In this document: positions 54,393 to 64,000 of the stretch, one piece after another
How the letters are laid out: every line of letters starts with the position of its first letter
How positions within the stretch are numbered: the first letter of the stretch is position 1
Assembly (NCBI GenBank): GCA_008330645.1
Contig: VLTN01000079.1
Location: 62,001 to 126,000 of the forward strand
Direction: 5' to 3'
Origin: Cafeteria roenbergensis
Lineage: Eukaryota; Sar; Bigyra; Bicosoecida; Cafeteriaceae
DNA length: 64,000 nt
Notes under the pieces: generated by a model
What the model was told of the DNA's origin: nothing
The model's database searches: none
What the model saw: the letters and a program-made list of their open reading frames with translations, nothing else
Made by a program: the position numbers and the translations under genes

Positions 54393-54846
54393 TTGGACGT
54401 CTCATGGCCAGTTTGGATCTCAAGCCTGCCGACGTCGTCGGCTGTGAGGAGGCCGCGTGCGAGTGAATGTGCGAAGCTGACCAAATGACGAAACTTCAGC
54501 GTGAAGGGGGGGACTACACTGGGCATGCAGGAGCCAATCGAGCCGCGTCCACAACCACACATGCACACACACCAGGGGCGCGTGCGTCAAGTGGGTCGCG
54601 AGGGGCGACCGGCAAGTCCCAGGCGGACTTTAGCTGGTGCGCACACTGATGACCAACTCACAGCAGCCCAACGGGCGATGCTTCCATGCGCGCTGTCCAT
54701 GTGTGCGCGTTGTCCACAAAAGCCGTGGTTCGCTGGCTGGTGCACGCAAGTGGGCGTCTGTGCTGAGCGCGAGGCGGCCGTGCTGATGGCCTGCAGGGCG
54801 GTCAGAGAATCGTTGCAGGCTCGTCCTTGGTCACGCACTCCCAGGT
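54393..54846. other. Convergent 3' intergenic region
   Basis: This 454-bp gap lies between ankyrin gene B and NOP2. Composition is less GC-rich than the genes. A small CACACA stretch lies near 54556-54572. No gene seen. Confidence 0.45.
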
Positions 54847-57800
54847 TCAGCGGCCCCCCTTGCGCCCTCCCCGGCCGCCTTTGCGCTTGCCGCGTTCCTC
54901 GTCCAGCCCAAGCTCGACCTTGAGGTTTTTGCGCGCGCGCTTGGGCTTGGCAGGCTCGGCGTCGCCGTCGGTCTCGGCCGACTTGCTTGCCCTCCCCTTT
55001 CGCACCTGCACCACCTTGCCCGCCCCGTCCTCCTCGCTGCGGGTCAGGGCAGCCTCGGCGCGCTTCCTCGCTACCTTCGCCAGCTGCTCATCGGTGACGC
55101 CCTTGCGCAAGCCGACGGTCTCCAGCAAGCCGGCACCTGCCTTGGACCTTGCTGCCTTGGCACGTGAGAGCTCGCCCTTGGCTAGCACGGCAAGCGCTGC
55201 CTCCTCTGCACGCTTGAACATGGCCTCTCCGCTCTCGGCGTGCATGGACGCGTCCGTTCCGCCGGTGCCGGGAGCGCGCTTGCCCTTGGGCTGGGCCTCC
55301 TGCTGCTGCCGGGGGCGCTTCGAGGCCCCGGCGACGGCGGACCCTGCGTGCTTGGGCTTGCCTGCGGCAGCCGCTGCGGCCTTGGGAGCCGACTCGCTGC
55401 GGGGCCGCTTGCCTGGCCGCTGGGCGACGGGAACCTGAACGGGCGCAGCGGCGCGCACTGCCTTTGGCGCAGCAGCGGCAGCAGCAGCGGCAGCAGCAGC
55501 GGCAGCGGAAGAGGAGGAAGATGAGGAGGCCGCCTGGCCCTCCTGCGTCGCTGCCGACACACGGGCGAGATCGCGCTCGGCCTTGCGGCGCTCCTGCCGC
55601 AGCCGGGAGCGAGCGGACTTCTTGTCGGCGCGAGCGGAGCCGGCGATGCGCTCCTTGGTCGGGTTCCGGCCGTAGGTGATGAGCAGAGCGCGGGTGCGCT
55701 TGCGGCGCTGGCCGCGGGGCGCGGCCGCTGCGCCTGCACCTGCACCTGCCTCCTCGTCGTCCTCGTCGTCGTCGTCAGCATCGTCGTCTTCGTCGTCGTC
55801 GGCAGGGCCAGCCGCTTCCTCTTCGTCGTCGGTGTGGTCGCCAGCCTCCATCTCGGGCGCGGCGCCATCGTCGTCCTCGTCGGCAGAGTCGTCAGCGGCG
55901 ATGGCCCCAGCCTTGGCAGCGCTCGCCTCCGCAGCCTCTGCGCCGTCGAAGTCACCTTCCCAACCAGCATCGCTGCCGGCGTCGGAGATGCTGTCCTCGG
56001 CCTCGGCGTCAGACCCTTCCTCCGCCTCCTCGGCGTCCGACCCCTCCGCCGCCTCCTCGGCCACCACACGGGGGCCGTTGGCATACTTGACGAGGCGCGC
56101 CACGAAGAAGCCGTCCATGTTGTGCGCGTGCGGGTAGAAGCGGCGGGTGAGCCCGATGGAGGGGTGGAAGCGCTGGTTGCGGTAGTTGGTCAGCCCGGCG
56201 CGGCCCACCTCGGCGACGGGCCCGGACTCAGCGAGCGGGGTGAGACGGACGTGGCGCTTGCGCAGCAGGTAGTCGACGACAGCCTCGTTCTCCTGCGACG
56301 CGGCGGGCAGGGGCGGACGACGTGGAGCGTGGTGAGGGAGGGCTCGTGTCACGCGGGCGGCACCGCCACCAGCATCGGGACACAGGCTGGAGTGCAGTAG
56401 AGCCCGGTTTACACCGGGCGAGAAGGTGACACGGGCATGGGCATGGGCAGCGACGGTTGCACAGGCACCGGGAGCGACGGATGCATCGGCGTGGGCATGA
56501 GCAGTGGCATCGACAGCGCCAACGGCGGCTCGCGGGCAGAGCGCCTGCGCGACACTGGGACCTGGCGCGCGGACTCACCTCGACAGCCACGGAGCACGTG
56601 GAGTAGACGATGACGCCGCCGGTGCGCGACTTGGGGTCGACGCTGTCGATGGCGGCGAGGCCGAGCTGCTTCTGGAGGTGCGCGAGGCGCTGGATGTCGG
56701 CGCGGCCGCGGGCGGTCTTGACGCGGGCGTCGCGGGCGATGACGCCGAGGCCGGTGCAGGGCGCGTCAAGGAGGACGCGGTCGAAGCCGGCCATGGACTC
56801 GGGAATGACCCGGCCGTCGAGGTTGGTCACGAGGGCGTTGAGGACGCCGAGTCGGTGGATGTTGCCCGTGAGAGACGCGAGTCTCTCCTTCTTGATGTCG
56901 TTGGCGACGAGAACGCCCTTGTTCCGCATCAGCTGCGCGATGTAGGTGCTCTTGCCGCCGGGAGCGGCGCACATGTCCAGCACGCGCTCGTCGGGCTGCG
57001 GCGCGAGCGCGAGCACCGGCATGAAGGAGGAGGCCGCCTGCAGCATGTACTGGCCGGTGAGGTACTCGGGCGTGGCCCCGATGGGCACGGTGCTGTCGTA
57101 CACGACGAGGCCTACCTTGCTCCACGCGGCCAGCTGGTCGAGCTGCACGCCGCGGTTCATGAGCCGCTGCACGAGCTCGCGGCGCCGGGTCTTGAGGGTG
57201 TTGGCGCGGAGGACGACGGGGCGGGGCTGCTCGTTCGCCTCGAACCACTCCAGGGCCTCCGCGGGGCTGAAGAGCTCGAGGAAGTAGGTGGCCAGCTCCT
57301 CGCTGTAGCCGTAGTAGGTGCAGACGTCGCGCGTGAGCACGTCCACGTAGTCGGCGCGGCTGCGGTGTGGGTCGCGGCGGCGGCGGAAGTCGCTCAGCAC
57401 GGCCACCACCTCCTGGATGCGCGAGTGGACGGACGGCAGGTCCGGCCCGGCGGCAAGCTCGGCCTCCAGCTCTGCCGGGGTCGGGAGGACAAAGAGGTCC
57501 CCCTCCTCCTCCTCGTCCATCGCGGGCGCGGCAGCACTCTCTCTCAGCTCGCGGTGGGTGGTGTGTTCCGCCGCCTGGCGCTGCGCCTCGAGCCGGGCGT
57601 TGATCTCCTCCAGCGGCACGCCGGCCGCTCGCCAGGCCTCAACCTGCTCGACGGCGCGCTCAGCAGCAGCGTCCTCGTCGCTGTCCTCCTCGTCGCTGTC
57701 CTCCTCCTCTTCGTCGTCCTCGTCGTCCTCCTCCTCGTCGTCGTCCTCCTCCTCCTCCTCCTCGTCGCTGTCCGCGTGCTCGGGGGCAATGGGGCCCTTC

Positions 57801-58537
57801 CGCCCCCCGCTGAGGCCGGCAGCCTCGGCGTCGCTGTCGCTCTCCTCTTCGTCGCTAAAGCCAGGCATCACCTGCTTTGCGGCGCCCTTGCCACCTCGGG
57901 CGGCGTGGCGCTTCATCACAGCGGCCGCTGCAGCAGCGCTAGCCTCCTCCTCGTCGGCCTCGTCCGCGACACTGTCGCTGTCCTCGTCGCCGGATGACGC
58001 GCCTTCCGCCATCCCCGCGCGCGCCTCAGCGTCATCCAGGGCAGCAAAGGCTGCGCCGTCGTCTTCATCGTCCTCGTCCTTGAGGTCGAACTCTTGCGCC
58101 TTGAACTCGCCCAGCAGCTCGTCTTCCTCCTTGCGCGACACGCTGCCGGACGGTCCCTTGCGTGCGCCACCCTTGCTCGTTCCAGCGGCCGAGCGCGAGG
58201 ATGCGCGCACAGGCTTCGCGGCGGCGGCGCGGGCCGCCTTGGGCGCACCATTTGCGCGAGGTGCACCTGCAGATGGCGAACGAGCCTCTCCGCGGCGCTT
58301 GCCCTTTGCGGCAACCTTGCCTGCGCGAGCAGCAGCGGAGAAAACCGAAACATGACACGGGTGGCCGCAGGCTCAGGGCACGCGGGCGCCCCCCTGCGAC
58401 GCTAGGCGCCTCGCGGGAGGTTGCATGCAGAGCCAAAGTGTGAGCGGGACGGCCGAACCGGGGGCGCTGGCTGCACGGCGCCCGGCCCACTGCAGGCGAC
58501 GAAACGCGCCGCCTGCAATGTGCTCACCCCTTGGCAT
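54847..58537 (-). CDS. NOP2: NOP2/NSUN1-type rRNA (cytosine-C5)-methyltransferase
   Basis: Nucleolar SAM-dependent enzyme needed for large-subunit rRNA maturation. Exons: 58537-58528, 58320-56579, 56292-54847; 1065 residues. Exon 1 is only 10 nt (ATG CCA AGG G, then GTGAGC); joined to exon 2 it gives MPRGKVAAKGKRRGEARSPS, a basic nucleolar-type leader. Acidic Asp/Glu tracts follow, then the RNA-binding helical part (YYGYSEELATYFLELFSPAE, PVVLRANTLKTRRRELVQRL), the SAM site MCAAPGGKSTYIAQLM near residue 450, DAPCTGLGVI (motif IV Cys) and VIVYSTCSVAVEENEAVVDY (motif VI Cys), the last spanning intron 2. C-terminal RFYPHAHNMDGFFVARL is the family signature. The tail is long, acidic then Lys/Arg-rich, ending KGGRGGRKGGR. 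Both catalytic cysteines are present. Upstream of 58320 the frame has no ATG, which supports the tiny first exon. Confidence 0.92.
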
Positions 58538-58752
58538 GATGCCTTGAGACGGACCTGCCCGCTTGCACGCGCGCGGGGTGCCCCAGGCCTTGGGCCGCCC
58601 TCGCGCCCCGCTGCTGCAGAGCGCCCAGCGGCCGCGTTCGTCGGCTCTGCCGTCGCGAGACAGAGGGGCGACGGCCTCGAGTGGGCGTCGCGGCCGAGCA
58701 CGACGGAAGCACCGCTTGGGGCCGCCCGCACCAGGGGCACAGCGCCTTCAGG
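58538..58752. promoter_or_regulatory. Divergent intergenic region, NOP2 / IQ-repeat gene
   Basis: These 215 bases separate two head-to-head start codons. Probable shared promoter region; no motif recognised. Confidence 0.4.
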
Positions 58753-61700
58753 ATGGCCACGGCTTCGCCAGCAACTCGTCGTCGCGGCAATTCCCGGCGG
58801 CACGGCGCCTCCAGCTCCCCGGCGAGCGCGGGCGGCGCAGGGGTCACTGCCGGGCCACGTGCGCCCAAGTCTGGGAGCCCGGCCTCCGCCAAGGTCAAAA
58901 CCGGCCCGGGCGCGGCCCGGCCTCTCCGTCACACCGACAGTGGCACGGAGTGGGCCGCGGCGTCTCAGCGCCCTGCTGCCGCAGCGACTGGCGCTGCTGC
59001 CCCGAAATCTGGCTCGTCGTTTCCGACCTTGGGCGCAGCGGCCAAGCCGCCGGGCACCCGAGGCGCCGGGGCCACTGGCCGCGGCCGCAACCAGCGGGGC
59101 AACCCAAAGGCAAAGAAACCAGCTGCAGGCGCCAGGGACAATGGTGCGGCCCCCGCCCCCTCGCGGGGAAGCACACCCACAAGCGCGATTCCCGCGGCTG
59201 ATCGCAGCTTGAAGGCAAGATCGCCCAAGCCAGCCGGCGAAGGCAAGCGGCCGGGCACCCGCGGGCGGGCCAACACTGGATCCAGCACTAAGAGCACCCA
59301 TTCAGCATCCTCGGGCGCACGCGGCAAGGGCCACATCGCCGCTGGAGGCCGAAAGGCTGACGCGACGAAGCCTGCTGCGGCCGCTGCTGCGACGTCCTCC
59401 CCGGCACTCGAGGCCGCGGCCAAGCTGTTGCAGCGAAGCGTCCGAGGATGGCGCGCCAAGAAGCACGTGGAGGGTCTGCGCACGACTGCGTCGCGGGTGG
59501 AGGAAAGCGCCGCGGCAATGGTGGTGCGAACTCGAGACCAGCTCAAGGCTGCAGACCAGCGGCTGGCCGAGGCCAAGGCGGCTCGCATCGCCGCGGCTGC
59601 CGCGTTGCGAACGGGCAAAGGGACCCAAGAGGCCCTGGACGAGGCAGCAGCTGCTGTGAAGGAGGCCGAGGCGAGCTGCAAGGCCGCGCACGGGGCGATG
59701 ATTGCAGCGCGCGACAGGGCCAACGAGGAGCAGCGCCGCGCGCGCCAGGCTCTCGCCAAGGCACGAGCTGCTGAGCGCCTGAGTGCCGCAGAGAGACGGC
59801 GGCGCTTTGGCACCAAGTCGGCCGATGTCAGGGTGGTTATGGCCATGGAGGCTGCCACCGCGAGCGGAGCATCCGCATCTGTTGACGAAGAGGAGGCCAG
59901 GAAGCGCATTGGACGCGACGCAGCCGCTGCCCAAGAAGCGGCGGCGGCGAAGAAGAAGGCCGCTGAGGAGGCGGCGGCGAAGCAGAAGGCCGCTGAGGAG
60001 GCGGCGGCGAGGCAGAAGGCCGCTGAGGAGGCAGCGGCGAAGAAGAAGGCCGCCGAGGAGGCGGCGGCGAAGAAGAAGGCCGCCGAGGAGGCGGCGGCGA
60101 AGAAGAAGGCCGCTGAGGAGGCGGCGGCGAAGAAGAAGGCCGCTGAGGAGGCGGCGGCGAAGAAGAAGGCCGCCGAGGAGGCGGCGGCGAAGCAGAAGGC
60201 CGCTGAGGAGGCGGCGGCGAAGAAGAAGGCCGCTGAGGAGGCGGCGGCGAAGAAGAAGGCCGCTGAGGAGGCGGCGGCGAAGAAGAAGGCCGCTGAGGAG
60301 GCGACGGCGAAGAAGAAGGCTGCTGAGGAGGCGGCGGCGAAGCAGAAGGCCGCCGAGGAGGCGGCGGCGAAGAGGAAGGCCGCTGAGGAGGCGGCGGCGA
60401 AGAAGAAGGCCGCTGAGGAGGCAGCGGCGAAGCAGAAGGCCGCTGAGGAGGCGGCGGCGAGGCAGAAGGCCGCTGAGGAGGCGGCGGCGAAGAAGAAGGC
60501 CGCCGAGGAGGCGGCGGCGAAGAAGAAGGCCGCTGAGGAGGCGGCGACGAAGAAGAAGGCCGCTGAGGAGGCGGCGGCGAAGAAGAAGGCCGCTGAGGAG
60601 GCGGCGGCGAAGAAGAAGGCCGCTGAGGAGGCGGCGGCGAAGAAGAAGGCCGCTGAGGAGGCGGCGGCGAAGCAGAAGGCCGCTGAGGAGGCGGCGGCGA
60701 AGCAGAAGGCCGCTGAGGAGGCGGCGGCGAAGCAGAAGGCCGCCGAGGAGGCGGCGGCGAAGCAGAAGGCCGCTGAGGAGGCGGCGGCGAAGAAGAAGGC
60801 CGCTGAGGAGGCGGCGGCGAAGCAGAAGGCCGCCGAGGAGGCGGCGGCGAAGCAGAAGGCCGCTGAGGAGGCGGCGGCGAAGAAGAAGGCCGCTGAGGAG
60901 GCGGTGGCGAAGAAGAAGGCCGCCGAGGAGGCGGCGGCGAAGAAGAAGGCCGCTGAGGAGGCAGCGGCGAAGCAGAAGGCCGCTGAGGAGGCGGCGGCGA
61001 AGAAGAAGGCCGCTGAGGAGGCGGCGGCGAAGAAGAAGGCCGCTGAGGAGGCGGCGGCGAAGAAGAAGGCCGCTGAGGAGGCGGCGGCGAAGAAGAAGGC
61101 CGCTGAGGAGGCGGCGGCGAAGAAGAAGGCCGCTGAGGAGGCGGCGGCGAAGCAGAAGGCCGCTGAGGAGGCGGCGGCGAAGAAGAAGGCCGCTGAGGAG
61201 GCGGCGGCGAAGAAGAAGGCCGCTGAGGAGGCGGCGGCGAAGAAGAAGGCCGCTGAGGAGGCGGCGGCGAAGAAGAAGGCCGCTGAGGAGGCGGCGGCGA
61301 AGCAGAAGGCCGCTGAGGAGGCGGTGGCGAAGCAGAAGGCCGCTGAGGAGGCGGCGGCGAAGCAGAAGGCCGCCGAGGAGGCGGCGGCGAAGCAGAAGGC
61401 CGCTGAGGAGGCGGCGGCGAAGAAGAAGGCCGCTGAGGAGGCGGCGGCGAAGCAGAAGGCCGCCGAGGAGGCGGCGGCGAAGCAGAAGGCCGCTGAGGAG
61501 GCGGCGGCGAAGAAGAAGGCCGCTGAGGAGGCGGCGGCGAAGAAGAAGGCCGCCGAGGAGGCGGCGGCGAAGAAGAAGGCCGCTGAGGAGGCGGCGGCGA
61601 AGCAGAAGGCCGCTGAGGAGGCGGCGGCGAAGAAGAAGGCCGCTGAGGAGGCGGCGGCGAAGAAGAAGGCCGCTGAGGAGGCGGCGGCGAAGAAGAAGGC

Positions 61701-63132
61701 CGCTGAGGAGGCGGCGGCGAAGAAGAAGGCCGCTGAGGAGGCGGCGGCGAAGCAGAAGGCCGCCGAGGAGGCGGCGGCGAAGCAGAAGGCCGCCGAGGAG
61801 GCGGCGGCGAAGAAGAAGGCCGTCGCTTCGCGCGGCGCTTCTCAGGTGGCGCAGTGGTTCGAGGGGTCGTCCGCAGCTGCGATGGCGGCTGCCGGCGCTG
61901 CTGCGAGTGGAGTCTCCTTCGCGCCTGGCGCAGCTGCTTCTGCTGCGATGCCAGTTCGAACACACGGTGTTCGGCCAATCACGCGGGTCGGCAGCCGGGG
62001 AACGTCCCTCTCAGGATACGACGGTGACGGCGACGACACGGACGTGACAGCTCCGAGGCAGGAGCGGGCCCACCTTCCCACGGCGCGGGCCAAGCGGTTC
62101 ACAGCAACGAGCGGCGCCTCTGTGCCAAGCAGCGTCGCCGGATCGGGGACGGGTAAGCGTGACGGCAGTGGCAACGGGGCCGGATCGCTGCTAACGTCAT
62201 CCGTTCGGGCAGGGCCCCCGGCTACCAGCAGGCCGGCGCACGTATGCGACGTGTCTCCACGGCACGGCACGGAGCGCGGTGCAGCGCCGCCTTCGGACGT
62301 TGTGGCCAGCCACAGCCCGCGCCGCTGCAACGGTGACTCGAGAGACGCCAAGGTGGCGGCTCCTGGAAGCGATTCGGGCTACGACCCCGACTCCGAGCGT
62401 CGCCCCAGCAGGCACCCGAGGAGCAGACCGGCAACTGCGCGAGGCGATGCTCACGGCCGGATCGGCCACCGCAACGGGCTGCCCGCGAGCGGCCACGCCG
62501 TCGAGGCCCAGGCAAGTGTTGACCCAGCATACCTGGCGGACGAAGACGACGCCGCTCCGAGCAGCTCAGGGGGGGCCGCTGGCCGGCCCAATGAGCCTGG
62601 AGTGCCCAGCAGCGACGCTTCGGCGCGAGCCCGTGCAACCACAGCTGCCGGGGGTGAGCTCGGGATGGCCGAGCCTTACGATTCGAGCGACGTTCGGCTC
62701 GCGGACTTGGCCGCTGGTGGGGAGGAGAGCACTCTGCTCGTCCAGATGGAGCAGGCCGCCAGCCGCCTTCCCAGCCTTCGGTCGCGCGCGTCTCGGTACT
62801 CATGGCACGATGAAACGGCTGGCGGCGGCACGGCGGAGCCAGGCATCGATGGCGACGGAGGAGCGCAGGTGTGGCGCCTGCAGCCCGCCCCGCTTCCCCC
62901 GCTTCTCGCTCGGCCACGCTTTGCACTCGGCTTGCGGCTTTGCCGCGAGCTCCAGACCAGCAAGCTAGTGTCACCAGCTGCTGCACAGGCGCTTCGTCGC
63001 GCTGTGTTGACCGAGGACACTTCCGTTTGGACCGTGCTCGAGGCTCTCGAGCTCGACAGCGATGCAGCCGCAGCCACTGCTGACATCGTTGGGCTGGCAA
63101 AGCGGTTCGTGTCGCAGGGGGATCATCAGTAG
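58753..63132 (+). CDS. IQ-motif protein with a very long charged Ala/Lys/Glu helical repeat, unknown
   Basis: 1459 residues from ATG 58753 (MATASPATRRRGNSRR), one exon. N-terminal 210 residues are basic, Gly/Pro/Ser-rich and disordered. Residues about 220-245 hold an IQ-type calmodulin motif (AKLLQRSVRGWRAKKHVEGL). A coiled-coil/helical part follows (QLKAADQRLAEAKAARIAAA). Residues about 397-1023 are some 63 copies of a ten-residue unit, AAAKKKAAEE or AAAKQKAAEE. The alternation of Lys and Glu suits a stable single alpha helix, roughly 90 nm long if fully helical at 0.15 nm per residue. It resembles the middle domain of TolA only in composition. The C-terminal 440 residues are mixed, ending in a helical block (FALGLRLCRELQTSKLVSPA, VLTEDTSVWTVLEALELDSD). 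No family recognised; a cytoskeletal spacer is inferred. Confidence 0.75.
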   Translation: MATASPATRRRGNSRRHGASSSPASAGGAGVTAGPRAPKSGSPASAKVKTGPGAARPLRHTDSGTEWAAASQRPAAAATGAAAPKSGSSFPTLGAAAKPPGTRGAGATGRGRNQRGNPKAKKPAAGARDNGAAPAPSRGSTPTSAIPAADRSLKARSPKPAGEGKRPGTRGRANTGSSTKSTHSASSGARGKGHIAAGGRKADATKPAAAAAATSSPALEAAAKLLQRSVRGWRAKKHVEGLRTTASRVEESAAAMVVRTRDQLKAADQRLAEAKAARIAAAAALRTGKGTQEALDEAAAAVKEAEASCKAAHGAMIAARDRANEEQRRARQALAKARAAERLSAAERRRRFGTKSADVRVVMAMEAATASGASASVDEEEARKRIGRDAAAAQEAAAAKKKAAEEAAAKQKAAEEAAARQKAAEEAAAKKKAAEEAAAKKKAAEEAAAKKKAAEEAAAKKKAAEEAAAKKKAAEEAAAKQKAAEEAAAKKKAAEEAAAKKKAAEEAAAKKKAAEEATAKKKAAEEAAAKQKAAEEAAAKRKAAEEAAAKKKAAEEAAAKQKAAEEAAARQKAAEEAAAKKKAAEEAAAKKKAAEEAATKKKAAEEAAAKKKAAEEAAAKKKAAEEAAAKKKAAEEAAAKQKAAEEAAAKQKAAEEAAAKQKAAEEAAAKQKAAEEAAAKKKAAEEAAAKQKAAEEAAAKQKAAEEAAAKKKAAEEAVAKKKAAEEAAAKKKAAEEAAAKQKAAEEAAAKKKAAEEAAAKKKAAEEAAAKKKAAEEAAAKKKAAEEAAAKKKAAEEAAAKQKAAEEAAAKKKAAEEAAAKKKAAEEAAAKKKAAEEAAAKKKAAEEAAAKQKAAEEAVAKQKAAEEAAAKQKAAEEAAAKQKAAEEAAAKKKAAEEAAAKQKAAEEAAAKQKAAEEAAAKKKAAEEAAAKKKAAEEAAAKKKAAEEAAAKQKAAEEAAAKKKAAEEAAAKKKAAEEAAAKKKAAEEAAAKKKAAEEAAAKQKAAEEAAAKQKAAEEAAAKKKAVASRGASQVAQWFEGSSAAAMAAAGAAASGVSFAPGAAASAAMPVRTHGVRPITRVGSRGTSLSGYDGDGDDTDVTAPRQERAHLPTARAKRFTATSGASVPSSVAGSGTGKRDGSGNGAGSLLTSSVRAGPPATSRPAHVCDVSPRHGTERGAAPPSDVVASHSPRRCNGDSRDAKVAAPGSDSGYDPDSERRPSRHPRSRPATARGDAHGRIGHRNGLPASGHAVEAQASVDPAYLADEDDAAPSSSGGAAGRPNEPGVPSSDASARARATTAAGGELGMAEPYDSSDVRLADLAAGGEESTLLVQMEQAASRLPSLRSRASRYSWHDETAGGGTAEPGIDGDGGAQVWRLQPAPLPPLLARPRFALGLRLCRELQTSKLVSPAAAQALRRAVLTEDTSVWTVLEALELDSDAAAATADIVGLAKRFVSQGDHQ
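59941..61820 (+). repeat. 30-bp coding minisatellite, about 63 copies
   Basis: Perfect 30-nt period with unit GCGGCGGCGAAGAAGAAGGC plus CGCTGAGGAG. Copies differ mainly at AAG versus CAG in codon 5, GCT versus GCC in codon 8, and rare GTG, ACG, AGG or GCA changes. There are no indels in the array. It encodes the helical repeat of the IQ-motif protein. All six frames stay open because the unit has no stop in any frame. Confidence 0.97.
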
Positions 63133-64000
63133 GCCACTTGGACGATAGTACGAGGAGGCGGCTTCGCAAGAAACGGAACATGCTTCCCCGGGCGCAACTG
63201 GCTGCCTCGCCCCTCAAACAGGTGCACGCGTTGCCATGGGAAGTGGTTGTGGGGCAACTGTCCTGTCGTGGGTGGCCAAAGCGTCCCCTACCGGTCGTGG
63301 AGGCACCCTCCAATTCCCAACCTGCAGAAGCAGAGCCGCTTGTCACACTTGCTTCTCAGTGCTGCCATCACCCGGACCGTGGCGCCATTCAGCCCCGAAA
63401 GCGCCACGGCGACAGATTTCCGCTCGAAACTAAGACTGTGCCCTTCAAGCCCTCTCGAGACGGGTGGGCATGGAGTGGAGCATGACGTTTGGCAACAGCC
63501 GAAGGGCACAGACTTGTTCCGTAGCCGGCTGGGCTCAGACTTGTCCGCAACCATACGTGTCTCCGGCAAAGCAGACGAGCCATCTGGCATCGTCTCGACA
63601 CTTTCTTGGGCCACGCGGCTTCCCCACAGCGTGTTGGGGCTGCCCCCGGCGTGAACCATGAGTGGTCCCGAGCTCAAGAATACCAGCAGCTCTCCGGCAA
63701 GGCGTGCGCAGCGAGCGCTTCGCTTTGCCTTCCGTGCCACGCCTACGCTCGCACAGCACTCCAGGGCCCGTTGCGGTCGGCTTTGAGGTTCTGCGAGAGA
63801 GCAAAGCCGCATTCGTGACCCGCCTGCCCATCCCGCTGCAGGCTGGGAGGCGGCTTGCGAGGTTTCTTTGCCCTGCAACTGCGATTCCCTGCGATCACAC
63901 ACCTGCTGACCTACATGGACGTTGAGGGTCCGCGTGCGAGTGAGGAACAGACATTGACCTAGATGGCTAAAGTTCGGCGCGGCGGAGACCACACGGGGTC
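63133..64000. other. Right-edge region without an identified gene
   Basis: These 868 bases follow the IQ-repeat gene. Composition is closer to even than in the genes. A plus-strand frame of 115 codons (63138-63485) and a minus-strand frame of about 230 codons (63288-63992) are open, but neither shows a recognisable domain or the codon bias of the neighbours. The minus frame could be a terminal exon of a gene lying to the right; I cannot support it. Confidence 0.35.

Noticed and set aside
59783-62047. Long plus-strand frame of Arg/Pro repeats over the minisatellite, and minus-strand Leu/Arg and Ser/Pro frames (59302-61965, 59837-61978)
   Set aside because: The 30-bp unit has no stop in any frame, so all six frames stay open. 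Only the frame from 58753 continues into non-repeat, protein-like sequence on both sides.
63288-63992. Minus-strand frame of about 230 codons near the right edge
   Set aside because: No domain, and no neighbouring exon inside the window. It could be part of a gene to the right, but that cannot be supported.
1-64000. Transposons, retroelements, virus-like elements, tRNA and rRNA genes
   Set aside because: I looked for reverse transcriptase, integrase, transposase and capsid-like motifs, terminal repeats, and tRNA box B sequences. None was convincing.

Overview
The window looks like nuclear DNA of a unicellular eukaryote with a very GC-rich, compact genome. Genes alternate strands and lie 0.1-0.9 kb apart. 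Introns are short (about 90-450 bp), nearly all begin GTGAG and end GCAG, and proteins are swollen by alanine-, serine- and glycine-rich low-complexity tracts. A receiver-domain protein argues against an animal. There are no plastid genes and no sign of a bacterial operon. I cannot name the species; a GC-rich heterotrophic protist (for example a stramenopile of the bicosoecid type) is only a guess.

Layout. 1-1197 (-): 5' part of an unrecognised alanine-rich gene. 1502-4300 (+): TRM5, tRNA m1G37 methyltransferase. 4790-13012 (-): giant membrane protein with a PAS-like region and a C-terminal receiver domain. 13359-16037 (+): PWP1 WD40 protein with a 7-codon first exon. 16461-18612 (-): EHD/dynamin-type GTPase. 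18802-22471 (+): glycogen branching enzyme with an N-terminal CBM20. 22884-28972 (-): ubiquitin-specific protease with N-terminal Tudor-like modules, six exons. 29907-31040 (-): mitochondrial carrier of thiamine-pyrophosphate type, preceded 35 nt upstream by a 66-codon membrane microprotein. 31685-32680 (+): orphan multipass membrane protein. 33531-35152 (-): type I membrane protein. 35645-43201 (+): giant pseudokinase-like protein. 43324-49194 (-): giant alanine-rich protein with an ELYS-like helical segment. 49423-51840 and 52227-54392 (+): tandem ankyrin genes, nine exons each, one ankyrin repeat per phase-0 exon. 54847-58537 (-): NOP2 rRNA m5C methyltransferase with a 10-nt first coding exon. 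58753-63132 (+): IQ-motif protein with about 63 copies of a 10-residue charged helical repeat.

Functional themes. PWP1 and NOP2 act in ribosome biogenesis and TRM5 modifies tRNA. The branching enzyme shows storage of an alpha-glucan. The rest are signalling, ubiquitin, membrane and scaffold proteins that do not form one pathway. Several gene pairs are divergent with only about 190-350 bp between start codons, so bidirectional promoters are likely.

The most unusual signals are three. In the ankyrin pair, introns are about 95-99% identical while neighbouring repeat exons fall to 63-70%, so coding exons diverge faster than introns. A set of short words (GGCTCTGCC, GCGAAACCGC, GGAAGGATC and others) recurs far above expectation in the giant low-complexity genes, in every reading frame and on both strands. 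The 30-bp minisatellite at 59941-61820 carries a 15-unit higher-order block duplicated with its silent marks intact. I saw no retroelement, DNA transposon, virus-like element, CRISPR array, rRNA or tRNA. All calls come from reading the sequence; no database search was run.
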